Made by a program: the position numbers and the translations under genes. Positions 22,499-39,500 of a stretch of DNA of 64,000 nt are shown one piece after another; position 1 is the stretch's first letter; each line of letters opens with the position of its first letter. Below the pieces are notes generated by a model, which was given only the letters and a program-made list of their open reading frames with translations, searched no databases and was not told the DNA's origin. This DNA is from Alnus glutinosa (lineage: Eukaryota; Streptophyta; Magnoliopsida; Fagales; Betulaceae), in NCBI RefSeq assembly GCF_958979055.1, contig NC_084887.1:36248620-36312619 (forward strand), read 5' to 3'.

Positions 22499-25400
22499 CT
22501 ACGACGAGGGGGATCCAACCATGGCGCTCACCGTCTCCAGAAGGCCTTTTATCTCTCTCTCTAATTGGGATTTCATCTCCGGCGACACTTTCCCACCCGA
22601 GTTCTCCAGCACTGAGTTCACGGTCTCAAGTTTCTTCCTTATGAAGTCGAGTTGTGATGGCTGTGAGGGAGCCGGCTTCTCTAGAGTCTTTCCTAGAGGA
22701 GAAGCTTTAGGTGACGGTATTTCTCTTAGTTCACGAGTCTTTATCGCAGTTGAGGGATATAGGAGGCTGAAAGTAACACCAGCAGCTTTGAAAGGGCTGG
22801 CACGAAGTGAATGATTTAAGGCTTCTTCTGCGTCAGAGCTCCTTACAAAGGCAATCCGAGCACAGAAATTGATATAGAACATATCTGTATCCGCTTCGTT
22901 CAGCGCCCCAAACTTCCCATAGATTCTGATAAGATCAGCTTTAGAAGGCAAATGCGATCCTGGGCCGAATGCCACAGAAAGCACTGTAGGTGAAGCTTCC
23001 CCGTCAGTCTTCTTATCACTCTTCTTCATATCACGTGTTCCAGCATCTTGCTTCGATCGAGGCTTATCTAACTTTGCATCTTGTATTTTAGCAGCTTTCT
23101 TCGGTTTAGCTTCATGTGACTCCGCTTCTTTGTTCTTCTTCCTCGTCCTCTGTTTGGATTCATGTCCAGGTGATTTGTGGTCGGTATTACTTTGGTCTTT
23201 ACCCAATGACCCAGGATCAGAGTCTGGATTCTTTCTCTTTCTACCAGGTTGACGCTTGTTGTATGCTTTGTAGTTTGATCCGTCGCAATAGACTGAGCTT
23301 CTGAGTATGGACATAAAGCCCCCAACCATTTCAAGGGATTCGTTTCCCCTTGGACATAGGGGATTAATAGCAGCACGCCGAACTTCAGATAGCACTTTGT
23401 TAGCAGAGGCCGCCTTAATTTTCACCGGATCGATCCGATCTAGTTTCGGTGTTTGAGGACTTGAGATTTCAGATGGGTCACGCTCCAGACCAAGTTCTTG
23501 GGAGAGCTTCTTCTGAAATGTCTCATTACAAGACTTTAGAATTGGAGAGGGCCCAGCAAGGTGGCCTGCAGCCGTTGTCATCCTCTCCCCTATATGAGAT
23601 TCATTAGAAACTTTAAGGGACTCTGCTACAATGTCTTTCTTCTTTTGCCCCATAATTAGATTAGTGAAGGGCGGGGACAAGTACTTGCTCTTCCTCCTTT
23701 CCCTTGACAAAGAACCCTTCTCAATTTGTGCTTTGGCCTTGCCATCACTTTTTTGAACACTAGTACTGTTCAACTTCCTTTCCATGGTAACATGTTCATC
23801 ATTAGTTAGTTCTTTGCCCCCACCACCATCAACTTCAATGCTGACACCTTCATATTTCTTTCTTATTCTAGATGAACGGCTCTTCCTGGTTTCTTCCTTG
23901 CCTCCACTGAAATCATTTTCTACACCCAAAACTTCACTATTAGTACTTAATGGAGAACCCAACATCCTGGCCTTTCTCTTAGTCCCTTGTAACACTTCAT
24001 TGCCCCCATGACCATCAGTTACATCGCTACTTTTCTTCCTCTTATTCGTAGAAAATGGTGTTGGTTTGCCCCATTTTGTCCCTTCTTTAGCCACATCCCC
24101 ATCCTTACTTTCGGACTGAGCATCAATGTTCTCTTCCATGATTTCAGCAATACTTTTCTTCTTCCTTCTTTGATACAGCCTATCATCCAAATTCTCTAGG
24201 CTCTTCTGTGTCGTGGTTTGACTGGTCTGGCCAAACTTAGGACTTACTGGTGAAGAAAGCCAGTCTTCTGCAAATGGCCCCTGAATTGGAACTTCCACCC
24301 TCTCATGTATGTCCACTATCCCATCATTCAAATTGTCTTCGAGACCTAGAATTGGTTGTGGTTGATAATACGTAGGCAAATCATAACCCCCCTTTGCTCG
24401 ATAAAAAGCTGCCAGCCGGCTCTTTAACACCCTAAGTCTAAGAGCATTGCATATGGAAATAGTCTGTGCAACATGTTTCATTTCAGCAAGAATGTCAAGT
24501 GGTTCAGACAGACTGTTTGAAAGCTTCCCAATTCCGCCTTCAGGAACAAGAACTGCATCCTTGATTCCAGCATTCACTGCCAATGGTCTATCAAGTCCAT
24601 CTCCATTCTCCTTAGTTACACAAGAACAAATCATCTCTAGCTCTAAAAGCCTACCAATCTCATCCACGGCCTTCTGCACGGCATAAACAAAGTTCTTTGA
24701 GTTACTCTGCCTCAACATCTCTTCAAAATTCTCCTCAAAGGGCTTCAACTGAGAGGGTTGGCACCAAGCAAACGTGCCATCTCCAAAGTATGCCACAAGC
24801 AACCGGCCCCTCACTTTCAACTTGACCGCATAATCCGAAGCATCCAAAGGATCATATACCTGCCCTGGCCACCACGGGTGACTCCTAATCTTACCCCACA
24901 CAAAATCACCCACAGAAAACCCATACCCTTCATCGGCCGCACTCTCCTCTCCTTCCCCATCCTCGTTCTTACTCATATCCTCAATTGGAACCTCAATAAT
25001 CTCAATTTTCCCATCTGGGTCTCCCCCATTTTCACTCATAGAACCACCATCCTCTTCATCCCCAAATACCTCCACAAAATCCCTTCTGTTCTGTATGCCG
25101 TTCTTTGACACAGCTCCGCCACCTAAACCATCCGCAGCAATTCCCTCAATACCCAAAGTTCCCAACGTTTCAACACTCTCACTCTCACCACAATCTTTAA
25201 CCTCGATATCTCTCACTCCCACACTTCCCCTCATCTTCAACAAAGAAGACACTCCACCCATCTCGGACTCCTCAAGCCCACCTTCGTCTTCACCCGAAAC
25301 ATCCTCGTCTCGGCCCCCGAAACCCTCCTCAACCGAAACCTCCGTCTCAACTACTTTCACATCCCCACGAACCAAAACCTCCTCTCCGTTCATAGACACC

Positions 25401-25564
25401 CGAAACCCATTCTCTCGGGTCCCCTCTGGACCGGACCCTGAACTGACCCGACCGCCAACACACTCTTTAAGGAATTTCTCTTCATGGGCTCGAGGTTTAG
25501 CCGGTTCAGCTAGAGGACCAGAACCCCCAGCTAGGGTTTTAGCCCGTGTCTCAACTGTTCCCAT
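22499..25564 (-). CDS. PWWP-domain chromatin protein (PDP-type), 1021 aa
   Basis: A single coding exon on the minus strand, from ATG at 25562-25564 to TAG at 22499-22501. The protein is nuclear by family. After an acidic, disordered N-terminus, a PWWP domain (about residues 213-310) has the signature GDFVWGKIRSHPWWPGQVYD, an aromatic-cage methyl-lysine and DNA reader. Long basic, KR-rich linkers follow. A C-terminal RRM-like fold (about residues 860-935, GSHLPSKADLIRIYGKFGAL) and a short helical tail complete it. This is the layout of Arabidopsis PDP proteins, which work with MSI4/5-containing Polycomb assemblies on H3K27me3 and flowering genes. The frame is open for 76 further codons upstream, but that part crosses a likely 98-bp 5' UTR intron (about 25684-25781) and has no conserved sequence, so I took the inner ATG (MGTVETRAK). 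Confidence 0.93.
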   Translation of the reverse strand: MGTVETRAKTLAGGSGPLAEPAKPRAHEEKFLKECVGGRVSSGSGPEGTRENGFRVSMNGEEVLVRGDVKVVETEVSVEEGFGGRDEDVSGEDEGGLEESEMGGVSSLLKMRGSVGVRDIEVKDCGESESVETLGTLGIEGIAADGLGGGAVSKNGIQNRRDFVEVFGDEEDGGSMSENGGDPDGKIEIIEVPIEDMSKNEDGEGEESAADEGYGFSVGDFVWGKIRSHPWWPGQVYDPLDASDYAVKLKVRGRLLVAYFGDGTFAWCQPSQLKPFEENFEEMLRQSNSKNFVYAVQKAVDEIGRLLELEMICSCVTKENGDGLDRPLAVNAGIKDAVLVPEGGIGKLSNSLSEPLDILAEMKHVAQTISICNALRLRVLKSRLAAFYRAKGGYDLPTYYQPQPILGLEDNLNDGIVDIHERVEVPIQGPFAEDWLSSPVSPKFGQTSQTTTQKSLENLDDRLYQRRKKKSIAEIMEENIDAQSESKDGDVAKEGTKWGKPTPFSTNKRKKSSDVTDGHGGNEVLQGTKRKARMLGSPLSTNSEVLGVENDFSGGKEETRKSRSSRIRKKYEGVSIEVDGGGGKELTNDEHVTMERKLNSTSVQKSDGKAKAQIEKGSLSRERRKSKYLSPPFTNLIMGQKKKDIVAESLKVSNESHIGERMTTAAGHLAGPSPILKSCNETFQKKLSQELGLERDPSEISSPQTPKLDRIDPVKIKAASANKVLSEVRRAAINPLCPRGNESLEMVGGFMSILRSSVYCDGSNYKAYNKRQPGRKRKNPDSDPGSLGKDQSNTDHKSPGHESKQRTRKKNKEAESHEAKPKKAAKIQDAKLDKPRSKQDAGTRDMKKSDKKTDGEASPTVLSVAFGPGSHLPSKADLIRIYGKFGALNEADTDMFYINFCARIAFVRSSDAEEALNHSLRASPFKAAGVTFSLLYPSTAIKTRELREIPSPKASPLGKTLEKPAPSQPSQLDFIRKKLETVNSVLENSGGKVSPEMKSQLEREIKGLLETVSAMVGSPSS

Positions 25565-26394
25565 TCCCAGGAAACTGTTTTTCTCGAGAAAACCAACTCC
25601 CACCGCTGAAACGAACACGAAAAAGGAGCAAGGCGACGTGTAAATCAAAACATTTCTAGGGTTTTGGCTTTCTTGAAGAAGAGCTCCAATGTATGATTTA
25701 AATAATACCACCAATAAAAGAATTATTTTATATTGAGGGAAATATAAGCAAAGTAATTTGACTACTAGAAAAAGGAAGTACCTCAAGAACAAGGGCTAGG
25801 GTTAACAAAGCTTTATCCTTTGGAAGCGACCCTCGAGACCATTTTCCAGAACAGAGTGGAGTAAAATTCTTGAAATGAATTCCAGAAAAGAAAATCGAAT
25901 ATCTCGGACATGCGAAACTAAAATATCGCCGTGAACGAGAGGTTCATTTCATTTTCAAGCGGTGGAAACTCGGCACTATTTTGTTTCTCTTGTTGTCGGT
26001 ATCGAAAGGTCGCTTTCAGCGTTTTACGTACGTTAGCTGATATTTGCTCTGGTCCCGCACCGCTTCGATTGGGGAATAGACGGTACTCGCTACACTGTTC
26101 TGCCAGGTTGCTCTAGCGTTTCGGTATTCTTCTTGGGCACGACGTGGGTTTTTGTTTACAGAGAGTATGTGAGGTTTTTAGGAACGCAAGGGTGGTGGTG
26201 GAGGAATCGCGTAGCTCAACATGTTAAATCCAGTCCGCGGAATCGCGGACTCTTGTAAGATGAGAGACACGTGTCTTAAAAACTCTCGATGAAATTAAGG
26301 CTGTAATAAAAGACTACGATAATTTCAGCCCTCTTTGTTATAAGCTCGCGTTGACACCCAAAAATAGGCCCTATCTTTGAGAAAAGAGAGATGA

Positions 26395-26425
<31 letters not shown>

Positions 26426-28750
26426 TTTCTTCTGGTCATTATCTTATTTTCTTCATTTTCAAAATTATTATTGTATATGTGGGATTCACTCTCGAGAGGA
26501 TGTATATCATGTTTTTAAAGAAAAATATTTAGTTTCATTTTTTTACATATTTTTTTATTCATCCCTCTTTACATGGCGGCTTGGGAGTCACAATGTCATC
26601 CCTATTTTTGTTTAAAAAAGGTATTTTAATATTTTAAAATCAAAATTTTAGTTTTTTTTTAGTTTTATCCTCTAAACCAAAAGTTCTAGTTTCATCTTGA
26701 GTGGGCGTGAAGCCACCCAAATGCAGTTGTATTGGTTAGGGTTGTCGAGTGGCTATCTCGATGTGGATTGAGTAGTGATCATATGTAACACACTTTTCAT
26801 CAAATTTAACAAATGAAGAAGTGTAATCGTGAAAGGGTTATATGGTTAAAGGAAATCGATTGCAAATTTTTAAAGAATGAGAAACATAGCAAATGAGTTT
26901 GTAGTTGAAAGGGGGCGTAAATTTGTGTAGAGCAAATGTTTATATGCCTTCTACTTACTAAACACAAATCCAGATTCTAGACTAAATTCATAATGAGAAA
27001 AGACTCTTGCACAACAGTTGTGCACTTTTGTAGACATATAGGGTATGACTCATGTAGTGAGACCCATTACATGAGTCTCACCTCATGTGTTTATAGTTGT
27101 GCACAACTGTTGTGCACTAATCAGCTCTCATTCACAACACAAGATTTACATGCATGGTCCTACCAATATGAGTGATTGTGTAAATGTTGTGCAAAGATCA
27201 TTTTTCTAATGAGTTAGTTTATACGTTTGAATTTCGTTCCTCTTTCTATTATGACATTTTTCTTCATCCTAACTGTAAAATATTGAATTCCTCTTCGTAG
27301 AAGTAAACAAGAACTCTGCTATCATTCTTCTTTGACACCCTTTGAGACTTTAGAAATCATCAGGGAAAATAAAGTAAAGCCGTCGAATAGTTTAAGAAAT
27401 TGAACTCATTTTTTAAGCATTTCTATTCCTTGATTTTCTCGTTATTTTGGATTTAAATTGTAACCATATTCTTTATTGATGCAGTAAAAAATTAGTAGCT
27501 CATACGCATAAATTCTACGTGTATTGATTTCTCCCAATTTTCTCATTGTTTTTCACTAAATCGTATAATCTGGACAATCCCCAAGGACCCCAACAATAAT
27601 AGATAGTGAAAAACTAGCCGCTAGCTCATATGATTATATGAACATAAGTGGCCTCTCGAACCACGTAAATTTATTGTTTTCTTTCTATTTTCTCTTTATT
27701 TTTTACTAAGTTGCATAGTCTCGACAATCCCAACAACAACGGAGACACTGCTTAATTAATTGAATATATCAAAGACGTTTATGTGCTCAAATGCAAGATT
27801 TGGAGTATAACCACCTCAAGGTGAAAACTGAAATTGTTGATCACCACCACCTCATTAGATGATCAACAACCTGCTTACAAGTTATAAACTTATGACCAAA
27901 GACGTCAACTTGAATTATTTGGGCCAAAGTTTTTTTTTTTTTTTAAATAAATAATAAAAAAAAAATTATGAGCCCTTGAAAGATCCATTTCAGGGTTCAA
28001 ATTAGATTTTACATACCTAATGATATATATTTGTTTCAACGTCATTTAAAAAAGAAATTCTTCAACACAACAAAACAAAATCTTAACCATAAATAAGTCC
28101 TATCAATGTCACATATTCCCCTGTCTAACAATGCAGATCCCAAAACTGCAAATAGTGACACTCAGCTATTCTAAAATCAAACAGATTATCTTTAAAACTT
28201 GAGGAGGCTTGAGGTAACCAACAAAAATGCATTGAGAAAGTGTCTACTTATTTTAGACTCAAAACGGCAACAACAATGCAGCAAGATGCTGTAGGAACAC
28301 AGTAGAGTTGTAACCTCCTCTGCCGCAGAAACGTTTTTCAAAGACCCTCAGAAACCACAAACTTCTCTGAGTGCAATTGAAAAACACAATGCAATTATAT
28401 CTCTCAAAAACAAAGAGACATTATTAATAAACATCCCAAAACACAAAAACAATTTCACCCATCAAAACACCTTTCAAATCAAAAACAAAAAGAACAGCCC
28501 AAAAATAAATTAACAAACATTTAATCTACAAGTTTAAAGCATGTTACCCACATTTCATAAATAGCTATTCTTGTAGAATCTATCCAAGTTATAAAATAAA
28601 GTTCATTTTCACAAATTCATTCTCTTTTGCAATTCAACAAACACAAGGTGAGCACGGACACTCAACTAAGAACAACAATCAACCACATTCTACTGTACCG
28701 CCCAATCACCAACATAACTACCCTCGAATCACTAGAACGAAGCACAAAAA
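25565..28750. other. Upstream region of the PWWP gene and intergenic repeats
   Basis: About 25565-25930 is the 5' UTR and promoter side of the PWWP gene; a telobox-like aaccctag lies on the minus strand near 25794-25802. (TA)n is at 26396-26417. A hairpin MITE lies at 26993-27131. Poly(T) lies at 27931-27944. The last 600 bp before 28751 are AT-rich and may be the 3' UTR of the L12 gene. No exon was supported. Confidence 0.55.
26993..27131. mobile_element. Hairpin MITE
   Basis: The inverted arms tgagaaaagactcttgcaca... and ...cagctctca share a core ttgcacaacagttgtgcac on the left and its inverse on the right. A smaller inner inversion surrounds gactcatgtagtgagacc. It is non-coding and resembles the hairpins at 58797-58915 and 37000-37130. 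Confidence 0.6.
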
Positions 28751-29317
28751 TCAAACGATGCCGATCTTGGCACCAGCCTCCTCGAGCTGCTTCTTGGCCT
28801 CCTCGGCCTCGTCCTTCGACACGCCCTCCTTGAACTTCTTGGGCAGGCCTTCGATGAGCTCTTTGGCCTCCTTGAGCGCCAGGCTCGTGAGGGCCCTGAC
28901 CGCCTTGATCACCGAGATGCGCGCGTTGCTGGGCACCTCCTCGATCACCACGTCGAACTCGGTCTTCTCCTCGACAGCGGCGGGGGCATCTCCGGCGCCC
29001 ACGCCGGGGGCTGCCACGGCGGCGGCGGGGGCGAAGGACGCGGCGGACACGCCGAGCTTGTCCTGGAGGTAGTCGACAAGCACGCGCGCCTCCTCGAGCG
29101 TGAGGCCGGAGATTTCGGCTCCGAGCTTTTCGATCTTCTCGGGAGCGGCCACGGCGGAGATAGGACGGAGATGGGGGAACCGGTGGCTGAGGCTAAGAGG
29201 GGTGGAGGGGAACTTGAGGAGGGTGGTAGGTTTGGCTGTGTGCGTAGGATAAGGGGAGGTTATGGGCGTAGGATAAGAGAGACATCGAAGTGTGAGTGTT
29301 GAGAGAGTGCTAGCCAT
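28751..29317 (-). CDS. RPL12: Plastid 50S ribosomal protein L12 (bL12c), nuclear-encoded
   Basis: A single-exon gene of 188 residues with ATG at 29315-29317 and TGA at 28751-28753. The first ~55 residues are Ser/Thr/Pro-rich and poor in acidic residues, a chloroplast transit peptide. The mature part begins near [15 protein letters not shown]. It has the N-terminal dimerisation helix ([19 protein letters not shown]), an Ala/Pro/Gly-rich hinge, and the C-terminal factor-binding domain (EFDVVIEEV...[17 protein letters not shown]), ending in the family's GAKIGIV-like tail. In the stromal ribosome this stalk protein recruits translation factors. Strong GC bias separates it from its flanks. The frame extends 46 codons upstream with no conservation, so the inner ATG was chosen. 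Confidence 0.96.
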   Translation of the reverse strand: MASTLSTLTLRCLSYPTPITSPYPTHTAKPTTLLKFPSTPLSLSHRFPHLRPISAVAAPEKIEKLGAEISGLTLEEARVLVDYLQDKLGVSAASFAPAAAVAAPGVGAGDAPAAVEEKTEFDVVIEEVPSNARISVIKAVRALTSLALKEAKELIEGLPKKFKEGVSKDEAEEAKKQLEEAGAKIGIV

Positions 29318-29544
29318 TTTTCTTTGAGAGTCTGAGAGAGAGGGTGAGTGAAGAGTGAAGAGAGAAGAGGATAGGATAAGGGGCATACACCTACGGGCTC
29401 CGGAAAAGGCAAAATATAGGCGAGGCTTTGGTTTTGGTATTTTGGTTGACGACAATGCCCTTGTGCAATGCTAAAAGAGTAGGTAAAAATTAAAATATTC
29501 GGATCCGAGATAGGTGGTCTAGGAGGAAAAAAAAAATGAAGGTA

Positions 29545-29616
29545 GGGGCATTCCGAGAATCGAACTCGGGACCTCTCGCACCCAAAGCGAGAATCATACC
29601 ACTAGACCAAATGCCC
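29545..29616 (-). tRNA. tRNA-Pro (anticodon UGG)
   Basis: On the minus strand this folds as a full 72-nt cloverleaf: acceptor GGGCATT/AATGCCC, D arm within TGGTCTAGTGGTATGA, anticodon arm CTCGC-TTTGGGT-GCGAG with TGG as the anticodon, and T arm with the B box GGTTCGA-type string (GAGTTCGATTC). The discriminator base is C. No intron and no encoded CCA, as expected for a plant nuclear tRNA. Confidence 0.97.
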
Positions 29617-29794
29617 TCTTGTTGATTGTAAGCCTCTGCGTTTAATTATTAACCATTTTCTGTGTATGACTACAAAGCACCGTGCTACCGTATCCCAAGT
29701 GCACAATGAAGTATTCATCAAAGTTCTAGCTACGTAGACAAACTGGATGCAACCCTGATCACAAAAGCATATTACAAGTTTGTTAACGTATTTG

Positions 29795-29837
<43 letters not shown>

Positions 29838-30478
29838 AAATTTGGTTTTAAAAAGTATTTTGATGTGATATAAAGGTGAAAACTATGTGTTTTTAGGAGG
29901 GTTTTCTGCTTGACTTGTTTTTTAATGTTTTTGTTTTAAAAATAGAAAACAAAAATTTTAACAAAAGGAGTAAAACAGCAAACCGGAAGCAGATGTTGCT
30001 TGGGAAAGACAGACAAATTGCCTCTTAACTGATTAGGTTTTGAGGAGCTTGAAGACTGTAGAAACAGACTCAGGGGCTCATTGCAAACTCAAGACTCAGT
30101 TCATTCAACATCATCATCATAATGAGTATATTAGAAAATGATGCACTTGCTTGATGAATCTGAAACTAACTACACTACTATTTCTTCCCCTCAAACAGTG
30201 AGTGGTGTAAATGGTTGGTTCAATCGGTAATTCTTTTGACAAACTAGATTCCCAAAATTCATGAAGAAAGTAGAGATATCAGAATAACTACCAAGTTTCT
30301 ATAAAGATATAATCTTGTATTAAATAATATTGTGGAGCTATTCTTTCATCGAATAACAATGATCACCTATGATCAAGTACTAAAAATCTCCTAGCCCTAT
30401 CAATGCTATAACGTGGTTACACAGATTCTAATAACAACACCATTGGCCGTCAGCTGTCACCACAGCCAAAACAGTTTC
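29617..30478. other. Intergenic between tRNA-Pro and MDAR
   Basis: It holds a long poly(T) run (about 29799-29833). The last 300 bp or so, before the stop of the reductase gene, are probably its 3' UTR. No other feature was seen. Confidence 0.6.
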
Positions 30479-35681
<5,203 letters not shown>

Positions 35682-36722
35682 TCAAATTCCGTGCATCTTA
35701 TTGTAAGGAGATTGAGATGTCTTCTGGGTAGCGCTTACTTTAAACACACCCCCAAGAAAAAATTGAACATCATAACCACTCAATCCAATATTTTATGACC
35801 CATATTGCTCTATTGACTCCGGTGCCTCTAAGTGCATGGGTGTGTCCTAACATCCATCAATCAGGGCCGTGAATTCCACAGTCGAAGGTGGGGACGCGTT
35901 GATCTGTGGGGCCAATCGGATTCCAATAGAGTCACTGAGTGGGACCAGTGGAAGGTGGATTCGGCCATTCATGTGTTGCCACGTTTGAGAGGAACATGCT
36001 AATCGATGGATAATATGGATAATGGATGGTAGATATCGTTGGGAATAGTGATGATCAAGATCAACTTGATTATGTCAGGCATGCTGGTTTGCAACGCCTC
36101 GTGTAACTGACTTGTGGATGAGGCTTCCTTCGCACCTCTGCCACACACCACTTCTTGACATTTTGGTTGAGGATGGGGTTTTTCAGTTGTGGCAAAGAAA
36201 AAAGCATTGGGAGGGTCCAAAGTTTATCCCCCACTCCCCTAGTATCTTAGGGTCAACAAGAAGGGTGGCAATTAGTGATTATGTGTCGGATTTATATGGC
36301 ATTGAAATATGAATTTAAAATTATATAGATTAATTATAATTAATTAAACAGTCAAACCACTCTATCTTAATTCACTAATTTTGTCTTAAGTTTGTATTAG
36401 ATTTTCAATTTGTATAAACAATTACCGGTCATGGTGAACATGTTTTAGTGTGGATAATAATGAAAACTTTGTATTTGAACAAAATATTGACATTAATTTC
36501 AGTGTCTTGTTTTGAAGATCCTCGTGTGTATTTAACAGTTTTAATCAAATAACTGATGTCAGACACTATTTCTGGCGGTTTAAAAGACCTTCATGATACT
36601 TTTGATAATTCATGAATCAATTTGGTAAAAAGACTAATCACATGGTCCAAAAGTATAATTTTTCGAGCATTTATAGATTAAAGAAGATGCTGACTGTGCA
36701 AACTGTGGAGGATAAAGTGCTT

Positions 36723-36863
36723 GTTGCATAACAAATGTATACATTTTGTACACAAAGCTGACTTGGAAATGGTCCCTTGTTCAGCATTTTTTTTTTATAA
36801 AAAAAAAAAAAAAACTATTTCCACGTCAGCTTTGTGTACAAAATATGTATATTTGTTGTGCAG
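36723..36863. mobile_element. Hairpin MITE
   Basis: Arms of about 45 bp, including attttgtacacaaagctgac and its inverse, meet at an A/T-rich centre (36787-36816). Strong hairpin-forming potential and no coding content. Confidence 0.75.
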
Positions 36864-37251
36864 GAATCATTACTCTAAGCTCATATAGTTTTAAAGAGTT
36901 GTGTCATTTGTACGATAAATGATACATGCACTACAATGCCATGAAGTTGTGCACTTGTTGTAATTCTATCATTTTCCTATTTGTACACACCCATTTTGTA
37001 CACACATTGTACACATTCATAATAAGTGTGAAGCCCATGCATGTAGGATCTATGGGTTCTACATGCATGAATCTCACACTCATTGTGAGTATGTGTATAA
37101 TATGTATACAAAATATATGTGTACAAATATCATTTTTCTAATTCTAAAACCTCCTCAGCAGATATTCTTTTCCTTATGTCCATGCAAAAAAAAAAAAAAA
37201 AAAAAACATAATACAAATGGTCTTCAAATAATGATTTCCTATTTTTATATA

Positions 37252-37391
37252 GGGCAATGACTGCTCTACCCAGCAACGGTTTAGGTTCTTTTTTTTTTTT
37301 TTTAACAATTTTGGTTCACTCCATTATCCTTTCCAACCATGGCAGGGTGTTTGCATAGGGCAACCATGGTTGTGTAGGGCAGCACTCACTG
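37252..37391. mobile_element. Hairpin MITE
   Basis: The left end gggcaatgactgctctaccc and the inverse of the right end (cagtgagtgctgccctac) pair over about 30 bp. The left and right inner strings cagcaacggtt / aaccatggttg extend the arms. A poly(T) run lies between them. Confidence 0.65.
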
Positions 37392-39349
37392 TATCCAACC
37401 ATTGCATAGAGCCAATTTGTTTTGTTGTTTGGTTTTTTTTTTTTAATCTTTTTAATTATATTTTTTTGAGAGTTATAATTATAATTTCATGTGATTTCTG
37501 TTATTAATTTAAAGAAATAGTAGATGGAGGTGTTCGATTAAAATACAACTAAAACTCATGTTTTAAAATAAAAAATAAAAAATTAGAGCCTTAAAAAATC
37601 AAAATGAACCAATGCATATTACATATATTTTCTCTTATATCAGACTCTGCAATAAAAACCCCCTCCCACTCCATTTATTCATTACCCCGAGAGGCAATAG
37701 CCCCATACATAATGAACATTTTAGTCCTGAAACAGCTTGACCCAGTAATCTTTTCTTGGACAGTCCATCAAGCCCATCATTGTCCTCAGGCCTTCATTTC
37801 TGCACCTCAGCCCAATTTTAGATGCTAACTGCTGAGTCTGAAATATACCCAACAAAATTTTGGGTTTTGGTTGGGCTTATTGGCTAAAGCAGTTAAACCT
37901 CTATTTTCTCTTCTTTTCTTTTTTTTTTTTTTTTTTTTTTTTATGCCACAGGAAAAAAATAAAATTATATACCACATCTCTTACTATAATTTCTAATTTT
38001 CTTACAAATTGACGTAACAGTCTTTATGAATGCTACCAGCCTAGGTGACTGAACATGAATGGCAAAAAAATTAACAGGTAAATTTAATTAGTTAATTATT
38101 AAAATAATAAATGCCACTGGTACTATAACAGCCCTCTTTATTGTTTATACAGACTTGTATGAAGCCTGGTTTAGTAGGTGGTGAGGACCATAATGTTAAT
38201 CGAGTGATGAACTGTATCAGTACGGTTGCGTTTTGACTTTGGAGGCTAGAAATGGTCCAGAGTCTTTGTGGGATGGGCTATATTTTTGGGGTATTTCGAA
38301 AGCCATGTGGAAGACCAATGAAATAATTTTTTCAGAGTTTGGTTAAGCCTACCGTGTATGTCAGAGGGTTTAGGGCATGGAGAGTTTGGAATTAACTGAA
38401 CGGACACTCCCTCCTCTTGAAATTATCACCGGAGAAGCTGCCTTACTTGCGGTTAAGATTTGTTAGACCAAAATTTTTGACGGTCAGATCGATGAGGGGA
38501 TAAGGGGCAGAACTGTGATTTTTTGTTTGAAGGTAAACAGTGCATCGATGTGTGCGCGCAAATGATCATATTCTGATGACGCGCGTGTATAAAGAGTTGA
38601 ATTTCTTTTAAACCTGTGAGAAATATATATTTTTTTTATTAATATTATTAAAAAAATATATAATTAAAAAAAATGTAAGAAAAACATGTCAAGAGACACA
38701 TGTCAATTTTATATGTAGATTGTAAGAAATTTCCTACAAACCGATTTGTAGGAGATTTCTGTCCAAATCAAATTAACTAAAATATATCAAAAAATCAAAA
38801 TAATATTCAAAATTATAATACAACGGCGCACAATTAATAGAGTCTAAGAAAAACGAATAACTTGAGAGAATTAATGTTGTATTGAGGGATTTCTTGAAAA
38901 CAAACCAAACACAATCAAGCGTTAGTCAATGCTGCAGAATGATAAAAACAAGAAATGAAAGAACACAATGAAAAAATAAGTCAACTAATTTTTTTTTAAA
39001 AATAAAAAATAAAAAATCAAAGTATTACATTTTAATTAGTACTTCGACCGAAAAAGACACGCCTAGTTTTTACTTTCCCAAATAAATTTCAGTACAACTA
39101 CATTAATACAGTTCACACTTACCTCTTAACTTTATCACATTATTTAATTTCAATATTACTATCTTAACGTGAGCATAACATATAATAAATAAAATTGCCT
39201 AAAACAAAGTCAGAATATAAATTGATTATTGATGTCATTGGCACCCAATAGAAAAACTATAAAAGAAACATCTTTTATTTGTCGATCTTTTTCTTTTTGT
39301 TTCCATTCATTATTATTTTTTTATTTATTTTTTTTAAGGTACAACGTGA

Positions 39350-39500
39350 TAGGGGTGAAAGATTTTATTGGGTGACAAAATTCCATCTTGCCGGGGCCCT
39401 TATACAGCCATAATATATATATAAAATTACAAGGCTTTCTAAAATCCTTGGGGTCGTTGCCATGGACCCCCAAGCAGGTTGTAGCTTCGCCCCTAGATGG
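39350..39500. mobile_element. Small repeat of the caggggcgaagcta type
   Basis: The right end gtagcttcgcccctag and the left gataggggtgaaag are partly inverse. The inner ccatggacccccaagcaggt matches the style of the element at 48959-49174 (tggctccaccagcccccc). It is probably the same transposon group, non-autonomous. Confidence 0.4.

Noticed and set aside
25095-25643. 182-codon plus-strand frame rich in Ser/Thr/Pro
   Set aside because: It is antisense to the acidic N-terminus of the PWWP gene; the composition follows from the opposite strand.
25565-25792. 76-codon N-terminal extension of the PWWP protein
   Set aside because: AT-rich, hydrophobic and unlike the family; it overlaps a probable 5' UTR intron.
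29318-29455. 46-codon N-terminal extension of plastid L12
   Set aside because: The transit peptide starts naturally at the inner ATG; the extension covers a CT-rich leader.
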